A stretch of 64,000 bases of DNA from positions 1 through 64,000 of the forward strand of contig JALUUL010000086.1 in assembly GCA_027021385.1 (NCBI GenBank). Direction: 5' to 3'. Origin of the DNA: Planctomycetota bacterium (lineage in GTDB: Bacteria; Planctomycetota; UBA1135; GCA-002748355). This document shows, one piece after another, positions 16,990 through 25,831 of this stretch. Made by a program: the position numbers and the translations under genes. The stretch's first letter is position 1. Each line of letters opens with the position of its first letter. Under the pieces are notes generated by a model, which saw only the letters and a list, made by a program, of their open reading frames with translations, did not search any database and was not told where the DNA came from.

Positions 16990-18363
16990 TCAGAGGGGCT
17001 CGAGCCGGGCGGTGAAGGCCCGCAGGAAAGGGGCTTCCCGGACGATCCGGTAGCCCCGGAGCGCAGGGGCGTCGCGGACCAGGTCCTCGAAGACCTCGAT
17101 CACCCAGTCGAAGTGGCTCTGCGTATAGACCCGCCGGGGAAGAGTGAGCCGGACGAGGTCCAGCTCCGAGGGCGTCGGCCGGCCAGTCGCGGGGTCCGTG
17201 CCCCCGAACATCAGGGTCCCGATCTCGACGGCCCGGATTCCCCCGCGCAGGTAGAGCTCGACGCAGAGGGACTGGCCGGGAAGCTCCTCGGGAGGGATCT
17301 GCGGGAGGAAGGCGCGGGCGTCGACATAGACCGCATGGATTCCGGCGGGCTTCACGGTCGGGACCCCCGCCCGTTCGAGGGCTTCCGCCAGGTATCTCGC
17401 GGAGGCGTGCCGGTAGGAGAGATAGTCGGGGTCGAGGACCTCCCGGAGGCCCTGGGCGAGGGCCGCCATGTCCCGGCCGGCCAGGCCGCCGTAGGTCGGG
17501 AAGCCCTCCGTCAGGATCAACAGGTCCCGACATCGCTGGGCGAGTTCTCCGTCGTTCATCGCGAGGATACCGCCGATGTTCACGAGTCCGTCCTTCTTGG
17601 CCGAGATCAAGCAGCCGTCTGCCAGGGAGAAGAGTTCCCGGACGATCTCCTCCAGGCCGCGATCGGCGTGGCCCTCCTCCCTTTGCTTGATGAACCAGGC
17701 GTTCTCGGCGAAACGGGCAGCGTCCAGGAAGAACGGCACCCCTTTCGCGCGGTAGAGCCGGGAGACCTCGCGGAGGTTCGCGAGGGAGACCGGCTGGCCC
17801 CCGACGGTGTTGTTCGTGACCGTCGCCAGGCCGAGGGGGATCTCCTCCTTCGGGGTTTCCTCGAGAAAGCTCTCCAGGGCCTCCAGATCCATGTTCCCCT
17901 TGAACGGGGCTTCCGCGGAGGGTTCGAGAGCCTGCGCGAGCGGAAGGTCCACGGCCTTCGCTCCCGTGAACTCGATGTTCGCCTTCGTCGTATCGAAGTG
18001 CGTGTTGTTCGGGATCTTCTTCCCCTCCGCCCCGAGGATTCCGAAGAGGATCCGCTCGGCCGCCCTCCCCTGGTGGACGGGGATCACGTGTCGGTACCCG
18101 GTGAGGTCCCGGACGACCTGTTCGAGTTCGAAGAAGGATTCGCTGCCGGCGTAGCTCTCGTCGCCCATCATCAGGGCGGCCCATTGGCGCGTGCTCATCG
18201 CGCCCGTGCCCGAGTCGGTCAGGAGATCGATGATGACATCCCGGGCCTTGAGCCCGAACAGGTTGAAGTGGGCCTGCTTGAGAGCGCGTTCCCGCTCCTC
18301 CCTCGAGGTGATCCTCAAGGGCTCCACCGTCTTGATGCGGAAGGGTTCGATGATCGTTTTCAT
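16990..18363 (-). CDS. tnaA: Tryptophanase (beta-eliminating lyase family)
   Basis: 457 aa PLP enzyme of the tryptophanase/tyrosine phenol-lyase family, splitting the amino acid to pyruvate, ammonia and indole (or phenol). The PLP lysine is K257 in SAKKDGLVNIGG; also seen are IDLLTDSGTGAM (45-56), HQGR (97-100) and FLDAARFAENAWFIKQRE. Length and numbering match tyrosine phenol-lyase, but the two residues that separate the enzymes point to tryptophan: position 124 is Asp (Thr in tyrosine phenol-lyase) and position 381 is Ile (Arg in tyrosine phenol-lyase, where it binds the phenol oxygen). A TAGGAT hexamer lies 20 nt upstream of the ATG. No TnaC-like leader peptide and no permease are seen. 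It is divergent from pepA. Confidence 0.87.
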   Translation of the reverse strand: MKTIIEPFRIKTVEPLRITSREERERALKQAHFNLFGLKARDVIIDLLTDSGTGAMSTRQWAALMMGDESYAGSESFFELEQVVRDLTGYRHVIPVHQGRAAERILFGILGAEGKKIPNNTHFDTTKANIEFTGAKAVDLPLAQALEPSAEAPFKGNMDLEALESFLEETPKEEIPLGLATVTNNTVGGQPVSLANLREVSRLYRAKGVPFFLDAARFAENAWFIKQREEGHADRGLEEIVRELFSLADGCLISAKKDGLVNIGGILAMNDGELAQRCRDLLILTEGFPTYGGLAGRDMAALAQGLREVLDPDYLSYRHASARYLAEALERAGVPTVKPAGIHAVYVDARAFLPQIPPEELPGQSLCVELYLRGGIRAVEIGTLMFGGTDPATGRPTPSELDLVRLTLPRRVYTQSHFDWVIEVFEDLVRDAPALRGYRIVREAPFLRAFTARLEPL

Positions 18364-18499
18364 TGCTGTCTCCGAGGGAGGGGATCCTAGTCGAGGGGGA
18401 GGCCCGGGGATGCGGCCATTCGTCGCTTCGCGTTCCCGGCAGAGGGCCGGAGGAGGGAATCCTGCCTATTCGAAGACGGCGGGTTCATACTCCTCCTCC

Positions 18500-19960
18500 A
18501 TGACCGAGCTGCGCTATTCCGTCTCCACGGCCTCCTTCCTGAAGGATCTCGACCACCTGCTCGTCGTCGGGCGGAGGGATCGGATCCAGCACCTCGGGAA
18601 GGTCGGTCCGTTCACCGGTCTCCGGGATATCCTCTCCGGACTTCTGGACCAGGCCGTGACCGGGAGGATGGGATGCAGGGTCTCGAGCCTGACCGGGAAG
18701 CGGCCGGGCCTCCTGACCCTCGGCATCCTTCCGGACGAGACCTCTCGATACAACTCTCCCTCCCTGGCGGAGAGCATCCGGCGGATCTCGGGAGGAGCGG
18801 GCCTCGAGGAGCACGGAAAGGGCGGCCTGCTCCTCCTGCTCCGGGAGAACTCCCACCTTCCGGCGGCCCTGAACGCGGTCGGGAGGGCCTTCCCTCTCTT
18901 CGATGCTCGATCCCAGCGGAGGAAGCGCCGCAGGGCTCTGCTGCGGATCCTCGCCCTCGGGCCCTCAGGGCGGGCTCTCCGCGTCCCGCCCTGGGTCCGG
19001 GAGACAGTGGCGTGCACGCGGGCCGCCGCTCGATGGGTGGACCTTCCGCCCGGGGAACTCTATCCCGAGGCCTTCGCCCAGGAAGCCCGCCGTTTTCTCC
19101 GGGGGCTGCCTTCCGTCAAGCTGCGGGTGATCCGTGGGCCGAAGCTCCTCGAGGCGGGCCTCGGGGGGCTCGAGGCCGTGGGACGGGCGGCGGGACGGGG
19201 CCCCTGCCTCTTCCTCGCGAGCTACGACCCTCCCGGGGCGAAGGGGGAGAAGACCGCCCTGGTCGGCAAGGGCATCACCTTCGACAGCGGGGGGCTCTGC
19301 CTGAAGGGGAGGACGAATCTGCTGGGGATGAAGGGGGACATGGGAGGGGCGGCCGCGGTTCTCGGCGCCTTTCGTGTTCTCGTCTCCGCGGGGATCGCGC
19401 GGCGGCTCCGCCTGGTCCTCTGTCTCGCCGAGAACGCGATCGGGCCCAAGGCCTTCCGTCCGGACGACATCCTCATGCTCCATTCGGGGAAGAGCGTCGA
19501 GGTGAACAACACCGACGCCGAGGGCCGGCTCGTGCTGGCCGACGGCGTTTCCTACGCGGCCAGGGTGCTCGGAGCCGGGCTCGTTCTCGATGCCGCGACC
19601 TTGACCGGAGCGCAACTCGTCGCGACGGGGCGCTTGCACGCCGCCATCGTCTCCAACGACCCCTCTCTGGAGGAGGATCTCGTGCGCGCCGGGAGGGAGA
19701 GCGGAGATCTCGTCCATCCGCTGCCCTTCGCGCCTGAGTTCTACCGGTCGGAGTTCAAGAGTCCCGTGGCCGACATGCGAAACTCGGTCAAAGACCGGAT
19801 GAACGCCCAAACGAGCTGCGCGGCCGAGTTCATTCATGCCCAGATCGAGGATTGCGGGGTCCGCTGGGGCCATGTCGACCTCGCGGGTCCGTCCGTCGCG
19901 GAGGAACGGGGGACCGGTTTCGGGGTGGCCCTCCTGTCCCGGCTCCTTCTCGGGAACTGA
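18500..19960 (+). CDS. Leucyl aminopeptidase (family M17, PepA-like)
   Basis: 486 aa two-metal aminopeptidase, cytosolic and normally hexameric, releasing N-terminal residues from peptides. The N-terminal domain (1-160) is divergent. The catalytic domain has GKGITFDSGGLCLKG with metal/substrate residues K257 and D262, MKGDMGGAA with D280, and the family signature NNTDAEGRLVLADG with D339 and E341. R343 of the same signature is the expected bicarbonate-site arginine. The start at ATG 18500 follows CTCCTCC rather than a purine-rich site, so the start is supported mainly by domain length. Confidence 0.92.
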   Translation: MTELRYSVSTASFLKDLDHLLVVGRRDRIQHLGKVGPFTGLRDILSGLLDQAVTGRMGCRVSSLTGKRPGLLTLGILPDETSRYNSPSLAESIRRISGGAGLEEHGKGGLLLLLRENSHLPAALNAVGRAFPLFDARSQRRKRRRALLRILALGPSGRALRVPPWVRETVACTRAAARWVDLPPGELYPEAFAQEARRFLRGLPSVKLRVIRGPKLLEAGLGGLEAVGRAAGRGPCLFLASYDPPGAKGEKTALVGKGITFDSGGLCLKGRTNLLGMKGDMGGAAAVLGAFRVLVSAGIARRLRLVLCLAENAIGPKAFRPDDILMLHSGKSVEVNNTDAEGRLVLADGVSYAARVLGAGLVLDAATLTGAQLVATGRLHAAIVSNDPSLEEDLVRAGRESGDLVHPLPFAPEFYRSEFKSPVADMRNSVKDRMNAQTSCAAEFIHAQIEDCGVRWGHVDLAGPSVAEERGTGFGVALLSRLLLGN

Positions 19961-19975
19961 CTTCCCCCTCGAGGC

Positions 19976-20737
19976 TCAGGGGGAGAACAGGCCGGCCGGG
20001 GCTCCGCAGGGATCCCGGAAGATCGCGTATCTCCCACCTCCGGGGATCTTGCAGGGACCGAGGAGGATGCGGGCTTCCCCGTCCGATTCCGGGATCCGGT
20101 CGAGGTCTTCCTCGAGTCGCCGTACGTGGAAGTAGGGGATCCAGCAGGGCCTATCCCCGTCCTCGGGAAGGGACATGATTCCGGCGATCTCCTCTTCCCC
20201 GGAGGACTGGACCCAGTATTCGAGGTTCCCGATCCTCGTCCGCCTGCTCTTCCAGCCCAGGAACTCCCGGTAGAAGCGGGCCGCCTCGGCCGGACCGGAG
20301 GTCCAGCACTCGTTCCAGCAGATCCGGCCCGGACCCTCACCCCCCCTCCGCCCCCCGTTCGAGACGCCGTCGGAGGAGAGCGTGCAGAAGACCGCACCGA
20401 ATGGGTCCTGGACGATTGCGAACCGTCCGATGGAGGCGATTCCGGTCGGGGGAATGCGAACCTGGCCTCCGCATACCTGGACCCGGCGGGCGGCCTCGTC
20501 GCAGCAGTCGACCGCGAGGTAGGGGATCCAATGCGGAGAGAGGCCCTCGCCCTCTCCCAGCGGAACGAGTCCCCCGAGTTCGGAACCTCCGGCTCGGATG
20601 ACGGTGTAGTCTGCGCCCTTCATCGCCCTCGGCCGGAACTCCCAGCCCAGCAGGGATCCGTAGAAGGCCTCGGCTCGTTCGGGATCGGTGGGCCTCAGAT
20701 CGTGGCGGACGAAGCGACCTTGATCGGCGGGGCTCAT
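19976..20737 (-). CDS. Two-domain VOC (glyoxalase-fold) protein
   Basis: 253 aa with two vicinal-oxygen-chelate domains (about 1-125 and 135-253). Each begins with a metal-side pattern (RHDLRPTDPERAEAFYGSLLGW; WNECWTSGPAEAARFYREFLGW) and ends with R.AI..DP.GA (RFAIVQDPFGAVF; RYAIFRDPCGAPAGLF). This arrangement resembles the 27-kDa antigen/glyoxalase-like group whose substrates are mostly unknown. ATG 20737 has AGG 6 nt before it and removes an unlikely N-terminal extension. The protein seems cytosolic. Its end lies only 15 nt from the end of pepA. Confidence 0.82.
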   Translation of the reverse strand: MSPADQGRFVRHDLRPTDPERAEAFYGSLLGWEFRPRAMKGADYTVIRAGGSELGGLVPLGEGEGLSPHWIPYLAVDCCDEAARRVQVCGGQVRIPPTGIASIGRFAIVQDPFGAVFCTLSSDGVSNGGRRGGEGPGRICWNECWTSGPAEAARFYREFLGWKSRRTRIGNLEYWVQSSGEEEIAGIMSLPEDGDRPCWIPYFHVRRLEEDLDRIPESDGEARILLGPCKIPGGGRYAIFRDPCGAPAGLFSP

Positions 20738-20920
20738 GAGACCTCGTTCCGCGAACCGGATCGGGGGGGCTCGAAGCGAAGGGGAGGCCCGCGGTGGAAC
20801 CGTTGTTTCCCGCCACGGATTCTTCGGTGCCTGAGCGAGGGATCCAAGCCGACTGCAGGAGAATGGGCAAGTGTTTCCGGATGAATGTCCGAACCATTCC
20901 CCCCCCGGTATCCTGGCCGC

Positions 20921-21679
20921 ATGGCCGAACTCCGACACGGAGCCCTTCTGCTCTTGGGCTTGCTTCCGTCCTGCGCCGCCTCGGGAATCCCGGAAGGGGA
21001 GGGGCTTGGAATCGTCGCCGTGGATCGAGAGCCCCCGAAGGGGGTGAGGCTCTATCCGAAACCAGTCTGGACCCCGGGGGACCGCTTCGTCTATCGCCGC
21101 GGGGGACGGGTCCGCGTCGAATTCCGTGTCGTTGCGGTGGAGGAGGACCGGAGGGTTCTGGAGGAGGTCGGCAGCGGGCTGGTCCTGGTCCTCGACGGGG
21201 AACTTCGCGAGCTGGGGCGGGGAGTCGGAGAAGAGTTCCGTTATTTGAGAAGGATGGATCCTTTCGACGCCCGTTTCAGTTGGCCCCTGTGGGTCGGAAA
21301 GAAATGGGCCTGCGATTTCCTCGACAAGAACCCCGAGGGGGGAATCCGGCGTCTCCGCGCCGATTACGAATGCGAGGGGAAGGAACGCATCGTGACGGCC
21401 GCCGGCGTCTTCGAATGCCTGAGGATCCTGAGGAGAGCCTCCCTCCTCGTCCCGGGAAGGGATTACTACGAACAGGTTTCGATCCTCTGGTATGCGCCCG
21501 ATGTCGGATGGTTCGTCCGGCGCCTCGAGGAGGGCCTGATGATCGAACTCGAGGCCTACCAGAGACAGCGTAGGACCCTACGGAGCGGGGCCGAGAGGGA
21601 TGCGAACCCGCCCGGCCCCGCTTCGAACGTGGGAGGCCGATCCTCCCGCGGACTTCCCGAGAATCGTTCTACTTCTTGA
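20921..21679 (+). CDS. Putative lipoprotein, uncharacterised
   Basis: 252 aa, no family recognised with confidence. The N-terminus MAELRHGALLLLGLLPSCAASG looks like a lipoprotein signal with a possible lipidated Cys18. The rest alternates strands and turns: TPGDRFVYRRGGRVRVEFRVV, WPLWVGKKWACDF, GVFECLRILRRAS and ILWYAPDVGWFVRR. The last phrases recall DUF3108/TapB-like envelope proteins, where a similar GWFV motif ends the domain, but this is weak. The last ~30 residues are Gly/Ser/Arg-rich. Its final 11 bases overlap the convergent DUF3332 gene. Confidence 0.62.
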   Translation: MAELRHGALLLLGLLPSCAASGIPEGEGLGIVAVDREPPKGVRLYPKPVWTPGDRFVYRRGGRVRVEFRVVAVEEDRRVLEEVGSGLVLVLDGELRELGRGVGEEFRYLRRMDPFDARFSWPLWVGKKWACDFLDKNPEGGIRRLRADYECEGKERIVTAAGVFECLRILRRASLLVPGRDYYEQVSILWYAPDVGWFVRRLEEGLMIELEAYQRQRRTLRSGAERDANPPGPASNVGGRSSRGLPENRSTS

Positions 21680-22013
21680 CCTCGAGGAACTTCGAGCCGT
21701 CGAGGAGGAGGCTTTCGAGGTAGCCGTCCTCGCCGAGATACTCGGCGTGTTTGAAGCCGGTCCCCTTGCCGTCCCAGGCGTCCTTCACCCAGAAGTGGTA
21801 GGCGTTCGTGACGAAGAAATCGCCGATGTAGGACAGGCCCTCGGTGATCGGGATCACCGGGATGACGTGGAGAGCGGCATTGAGCCAGGGGCTCTGGGTG
21901 TAGAGCTTCATGTCCCAGTCATCGACCGTGCGGCGAAGTTGCTGCGGCCCGGCCGAGCATGAGGTGAATACACCACAAAGAAGCAGAACGAGGCCAAAAG
22001 CCCACTTACGCAT
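21669..22013 (-). CDS. DUF3332 family lipoprotein
   Basis: 114 aa. MRKWAFGLVLLLCGVFTSCSAGP is a lipoprotein signal with the lipidated cysteine in FTSC (residue 19). The mature part has RRTVDDWDMKLYTQSPWLN, IPVIPITEGLSYIGDFFVTNAYHFW, the Trp/Asn-rich layout of DUF3332 small envelope proteins, whose function is unknown. GGAGGG lies 6 nt before the ATG at 22013. The downstream location of this gene relative to tRNA-Gly on the same strand leaves a 215-nt spacer in which it must have its own promoter or share the tRNA transcript. Confidence 0.72.
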   Translation of the reverse strand: MRKWAFGLVLLLCGVFTSCSAGPQQLRRTVDDWDMKLYTQSPWLNAALHVIPVIPITEGLSYIGDFFVTNAYHFWVKDAWDGKGTGFKHAEYLGEDGYLESLLLDGSKFLEVKK

Positions 22014-22228
22014 CGGATCCCTCCATGTTCGAGATGTTCGACTCCAATCGAGGACCGGGGCCGGAAGGCCGCCGCACTGCCGGCTCTCGCGCCCCGAACC
22101 GCCCTCGACAAGGAACTTTAGGGCGCATCCTTCGGGGGATGCAACAGGGATTCCCTGGAAAGGGAGTCCGGGCGATTCCGGCAATCCGAAGCCTTAAGGA
22201 AAGACGCTCGGGGGGTCGGGGTAAAGGG

Positions 22229-22304
22229 TGGAGCGGGCGAAGGGACTCGAACCCTCGACATTCAGCTTGGGAAGCTGACACTCTACCAACTGAGTTACGC
22301 CCGC
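22229..22304 (-). tRNA. tRNA-Gly (anticodon CCC)
   Basis: 76 nt with encoded CCA. The acceptor arms GCGGGCG/CGCCCGC pair, the anticodon stem TCAGC/GCTGA encloses a TTCCCAA loop giving CCC, the T arm contains GGTTCGAGTCC, and the discriminator is T as in other glycine tRNAs. It reads GGG, a frequent codon in this genome. Confidence 0.95.
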
Positions 22305-22431
22305 AATCTCGAGGGCGCGGAAGATAACGACGGGGGGGAGCCTTTGCAATCCGGGCGGCGGGGTCCCCGGGAAGCGGTGCGAGAGAGCCGCGGCTGCGGG
22401 CCCGGTCCCCGGGAACGCGGGGATCGCAGCT

Positions 22432-23445
22432 TCAATCCTCTCTCGGGAGCCATCTCCAGGGATCCTTCGGGATGCTGCGGAGAGCGGATTCGAGGTCGTC
22501 CCTGCCCAGGGCTCTCGTGAAGGGGAGGAAACGCCGGGGGTCGATCCCCAGGACGTAGAGGTCCAGGGGGCGCCCGGCGCCTTCCAACTCATACCCCAGG
22601 TCCTCGAGGATCCGGGTGGGTTCTCCTCGGGAACTGCGGGCGAGGCGGAGGGTGGAGAGGGCCTCGAGGAAGGCCCGCTCCGGGGCGGGGACGCCCCGGG
22701 TCTCCAACCCGCGGAACAGGAGGTCCCTGCGTTCCCCGGTCGCGAACCAGGCCTCCCGGGCCTGGAACCAGAGGTGGAGGTAGGGGCGGTTCATGTAGAG
22801 GAGACCCGAGAGGAAGAGGAGGGCGAAGCTGGCGCCGAGAAGGGGGGAGGGCCGTCGCCGCGCGTGTCGCTGCGCCCCGGGCAGGGGGAAGAAGAAGAAC
22901 ACGAGCGCGAATCCCGTCAGGAGCCCGCCGACGTGCCCGGAGTTGGAGATGTTCGGGATCAGGAAGCCGATCGCGAGGTTGAGGAGGATCGCGCTCATGA
23001 GCCAGCGCCCGATCGGGTCCTGCAGGAAGTCGAAGTAGGACCTTCCGAGACGGCTGCGGATCGCGAGAGCGGCCCCGAAGAAACCGAAGAGGGAGGTCGA
23101 GCCCCCGGCGATGATCCCGTAGGCGGGGAGGAAGAGGCTTCCGAGGAGGTTCCCGCCCACGGCGGTCACGAAATAGAGGAAGAGATAGGGACCGAGTCCG
23201 AGGTCCGCCTCGAGCATCGGACCGATCCGGTGGAGGAAGAGAGCGTTGAAGGCCAGATGCAGGAGGCCGATGTGGACGAGGCTCGCCGTGAGCAGCCGCC
23301 AGGGTTCGCCGAGCACGATCTGGATCGGTCGGACGGCTCCGGCGGCCAGGAGCTTCCCGTCCGTCGGTTCGGTCAGGCCGAAGTGGAAGAAGAGCAGCAG
23401 GTAGGCGAACAGGAGGACCCAGGTCCCGAGGGGAGGGCGTCTCAT
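22432..23445 (-). CDS. Rhomboid family intramembrane serine protease
   Basis: 337 aa. Six membrane segments occupy about residues 8-200. Catalytic features: the HxxxN segment HLAFN (63-67), Ser116 in GGSTSLFG and His171 in NSGHVGG, making the Ser-His dyad that cleaves membrane helices. The C-terminal 110 residues are a soluble helical extension with no named domain (PERAFLEALSTLRLARSS, ILEDLGYELEGAGR). Start at ATG 23445, overlapping the stop of the upstream TPR gene by 4 bases, so the two are translationally coupled. Substrate unknown. Confidence 0.9.
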   Translation of the reverse strand: MRRPPLGTWVLLFAYLLLFFHFGLTEPTDGKLLAAGAVRPIQIVLGEPWRLLTASLVHIGLLHLAFNALFLHRIGPMLEADLGLGPYLFLYFVTAVGGNLLGSLFLPAYGIIAGGSTSLFGFFGAALAIRSRLGRSYFDFLQDPIGRWLMSAILLNLAIGFLIPNISNSGHVGGLLTGFALVFFFFPLPGAQRHARRRPSPLLGASFALLFLSGLLYMNRPYLHLWFQAREAWFATGERRDLLFRGLETRGVPAPERAFLEALSTLRLARSSRGEPTRILEDLGYELEGAGRPLDLYVLGIDPRRFLPFTRALGRDDLESALRSIPKDPWRWLPRED

Positions 23446-24284
23446 CGGCCCCCCTTTCCGAGGAGGCGGAGCCGTGCCCGGGCCCGGGCCAGGTCGTCCT
23501 CCGGAGACCATCGCCCCTTCTTCCCCTTGCGCGCCGGGGGGAGGAGTTCGCGGATCCTTGCGAGGACCCTCCTCGCTTCCTCCGGGGCTCCGGTCCGTTC
23601 CCGGGCGAGGGCCTCGAGGTAGAGGATCTCCGGCCTTTCCCCGAATCTGCGGGAGTAGCGGCCGGCCATCTCGAGGCAGGCCTCGAAGCGGCCGGCTGCG
23701 AACAGGACCCGGACTCCGAGCCGCATGCCTTCCCCGAAGCCGATCTCCGGATCTCCGGCCAGAGCCTCCTCGAGGAAGGGGGCCGCCTGCTCGGGCCGTC
23801 CGGCGAGCCAGAGGGCCCGCCCGAGGAGATAGAGAGTCCTCTTCTCAGTCGGATCCCGGCGCCGAGCCTCTTCGAGGAACGGGAGGGCCAGCCCGGGCTG
23901 TCTCCCGTCGAGGTAGCACTGGGCGAGTTTCTGGAGGTCCGGAACCGAGGCGAAATGCCGGACCTTGTCGAGGAGATCGCCCGCGGTCTTGCGGTCGAAG
24001 CGCATCCGGTCCCGGATTCCCGAGAACCAGACTCGGAGGGCCGGAAGGGTCGTCGGCCAGAGGAGGGCGGCCAGGGCGAGGAGGGCCAGGATGGAGGGCA
24101 GGAGGGGACCGCGGAAGAAGTCGAGAAAGCCGAGAATCCGGGCTTCGAGCCTTGCGAGAGTCAGGGGGTTCTCGAGGAAGAGGAGCCAGCCCGAAAGGAG
24201 GAGCAGGGACGGCAGGAGGAGAAGGAGGGAGAAGCAGAGGATCCAGGGGTCGAAGCGCCGATCGCGACTCGGATGCGGGTCCAT
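23442..24284 (-). CDS. Membrane-anchored TPR protein
   Basis: 280 aa. Two membrane helices at the N-terminus (about 13-36 and 55-80) are followed by a soluble part made of helical TPR-like repeats (LAQCYLDGRQPGLALPFLEEA, YLLGRALWLAGRPEQAAPFLEEAL, LFAAGRFEACLEMAGRYSRRFG, YLEALARERTGAPEEARRVL). TPR arrays hold protein partners; coupling to the rhomboid protease by an ATGA overlap suggests this protein is its adaptor or regulator (inference). ATG 24284 avoids an unlikely low-complexity N-terminal extension. Confidence 0.8.
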   Translation of the reverse strand: MDPHPSRDRRFDPWILCFSLLLLLPSLLLLSGWLLFLENPLTLARLEARILGFLDFFRGPLLPSILALLALAALLWPTTLPALRVWFSGIRDRMRFDRKTAGDLLDKVRHFASVPDLQKLAQCYLDGRQPGLALPFLEEARRRDPTEKRTLYLLGRALWLAGRPEQAAPFLEEALAGDPEIGFGEGMRLGVRVLFAAGRFEACLEMAGRYSRRFGERPEILYLEALARERTGAPEEARRVLARIRELLPPARKGKKGRWSPEDDLARARARLRLLGKGGR

Positions 24285-24666
24285 GGCCCCGTTCTGGCGG
24301 AGGGGATGACCGGTGGCAAGCAGCTTTCCGGAAGGGGAGCGGGGGGAGAGGAACCGGGACGGCCCGTGACCCGCTGGGGGGAGGTCGCCGGAGCGCCGGG
24401 CTTCGGGCCTTTTTGACATTCGAGACAAAAACTCGATCCGAAAAGAGAAACTTTTCCGGGGAGGGTCGCTAGAGGGGGGTGCGATGGGATGCATGGGCCC
24501 ATCGTGAGAGAGACGAGGTGGTCCCCGGCAAGAGTTCACCCAGCTCTTGCCGGGGTTTTTTTGTACCCCTGGTCCGGCCCCTCCCGGCCCGCCCTCTTCC
24601 CACGAGGACCCGGAACACTGGGGGGCCGGGCTTGCGGCGGACCCACCCGTTCCCGATCCTTCCCCG
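24285..24666. other. Regulatory region upstream of tryptophan dioxygenase: candidate leader RNA
   Basis: 382 bases between divergent starts. On the plus strand it holds a TTGACA at 24413-24418 (no convincing -10), a hairpin CGATGGG/CCCATCG at 24482-24504, and the strong terminator at 24523-24562. A tiny frame inside it (24484-24507, MGCMGPS) has no Trp codon. After the terminator 104 nt remain before the dioxygenase ATG, with no clear second promoter. This is the layout of either an attenuated leader or a separate small RNA. I could not match it to a riboswitch class I know. Confidence 0.55.
24523..24562 (+). terminator. Strong intrinsic terminator
   Basis: A perfect 12-bp stem (24523-24534 with 24544-24555, CCCCGGCAAGAG against its complement) with a 9-nt loop, followed directly by seven T residues. 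It points toward the tryptophan dioxygenase gene and lies upstream of it, not downstream of any visible protein gene on this strand. Confidence 0.92.
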
Positions 24667-25743
24667 ATGGACTCGACGAGACCGATCTCCTACGCGGCCT
24701 ACCTGCGTCTTCCGGAACTCCTGGGTTGCCAGGAGCCCCCCTCGCCGGAGGGGGGGACTCGAGCCCTGGCTCACCACGACGAGATGCTCTTCCTCGTCGT
24801 CCACCAGGTCTTCGAACTCTGGTTCCGCCAGATCCTCCACGACCTCTCGCTGGCGAGGGACCTGCTGGGGCGCCCCGACCGTCCCGAGGCCGACCGGAGG
24901 GTGCCGGAGGAGGACATCCCGCGGATCACGGACCTCCTGCGGCGGGTCAACGAGATCTTCCGGCTGATGACGGATCAGTTCACGGTCCTCGAGACGATGC
25001 CGAGCGTTCATTTCCTGGCCTTCCGGGATCTCCTGCTGCCGGCCAGCGGATTCCAATCCTTCCAGTTCCGGGAACTGGAGATCCTGGCCGGGCTCCGGGA
25101 CGACCAGAGACTCGGAGCGGCGGGGACGGGGTACGACCGCCTGCTCTCCCCGGAGGAACGGGAGAGGCTCGCCCGGCGCAGGGAGGAGATGAACCTCGCC
25201 GAGGCCGTCTTCGCGTGGCTCGCACGGACGCCCGTCGGCGAGGCCTTCCCCGATTTCGCGGAGGCCTTCGAAAAGGCCTACGCCGCCTATGTCGAGGAGC
25301 AGGGGTCCTACCACGGCCGGAATCCGAACGTGGATCCCCAGGCGGCCGGCCGGGCGGCCGCCCGGATCCGCGCCCAGGGGGAGGCTTGCCGGACCTGGAT
25401 CCGCGCCGGGGACGAGCGGGACCGGAACGCCCGCCTCGGCTTCCTCTTCCTCATGTCGTATCGGACCCGGCCCCTCCTTCGCTGGCCGGGAGCCCTCTGC
25501 GAGACCCTCTGCGAGTTCGAGGAGCGGTTCCGTCTGTTCCGCTTCCGGCATGCCCGCATGGTCGAGCGGATGATCGGGTCGAGGGTCGGGACCGGCGGCA
25601 GCACGGGGATCGCGTATCTCGACGAGACCGCCAGGCGGTACCGGATCTTCGGGACCCTTCTCGAGGGGGTCTCCTTCCTGATCGACACGGCCCGCCTTCC
25701 CCCGATCCCCCATCCGGAACTCCTGGGATTCCGAAAGGACTGA
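24667..25743 (+). CDS. Tryptophan 2,3-dioxygenase
   Basis: 358 aa haem enzyme that opens the indole ring of tryptophan to N-formylkynurenine, using O2. Seen: HHDEMLFLVVHQVFELWFRQ (36-55) with His46 at the place of the substrate-base histidine, the haem-ligand region FRFRHARMVERMIG with His295, and GTGGSTGIAYLDET (308-321), the C-terminal signature. R117-type substrate contacts lie in HFLAFRDLLLPASGFQS. ATG 24667 gives the family length; upstream in-frame codons would read through GC-rich leader. No kynurenine formamidase or kynureninase is nearby, so the pathway is incomplete in this window. Confidence 0.92.
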   Translation: MDSTRPISYAAYLRLPELLGCQEPPSPEGGTRALAHHDEMLFLVVHQVFELWFRQILHDLSLARDLLGRPDRPEADRRVPEEDIPRITDLLRRVNEIFRLMTDQFTVLETMPSVHFLAFRDLLLPASGFQSFQFRELEILAGLRDDQRLGAAGTGYDRLLSPEERERLARRREEMNLAEAVFAWLARTPVGEAFPDFAEAFEKAYAAYVEEQGSYHGRNPNVDPQAAGRAAARIRAQGEACRTWIRAGDERDRNARLGFLFLMSYRTRPLLRWPGALCETLCEFEERFRLFRFRHARMVERMIGSRVGTGGSTGIAYLDETARRYRIFGTLLEGVSFLIDTARLPPIPHPELLGFRKD

Positions 25744-25831
25744 GCGAGAAGGAACGCGGTTGTCGAGCTTCGACGGGCCGGCGGGAAAGGTCCGATGGAT
25801 TCTCCGCGATCTTCCGGTTAGACCTGGGCCG

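Noticed and set aside
16990-18363. Tyrosine phenol-lyase as the name of this gene
   Set aside because: Length fits, but the specificity positions are Asp124 and Ile381, not Thr124 and Arg381.
24484-24507. Short frame MGCMGPS as a tryptophan attenuator peptide
   Set aside because: It has no Trp codon and no ribosome site; it may be part of an RNA hairpin.
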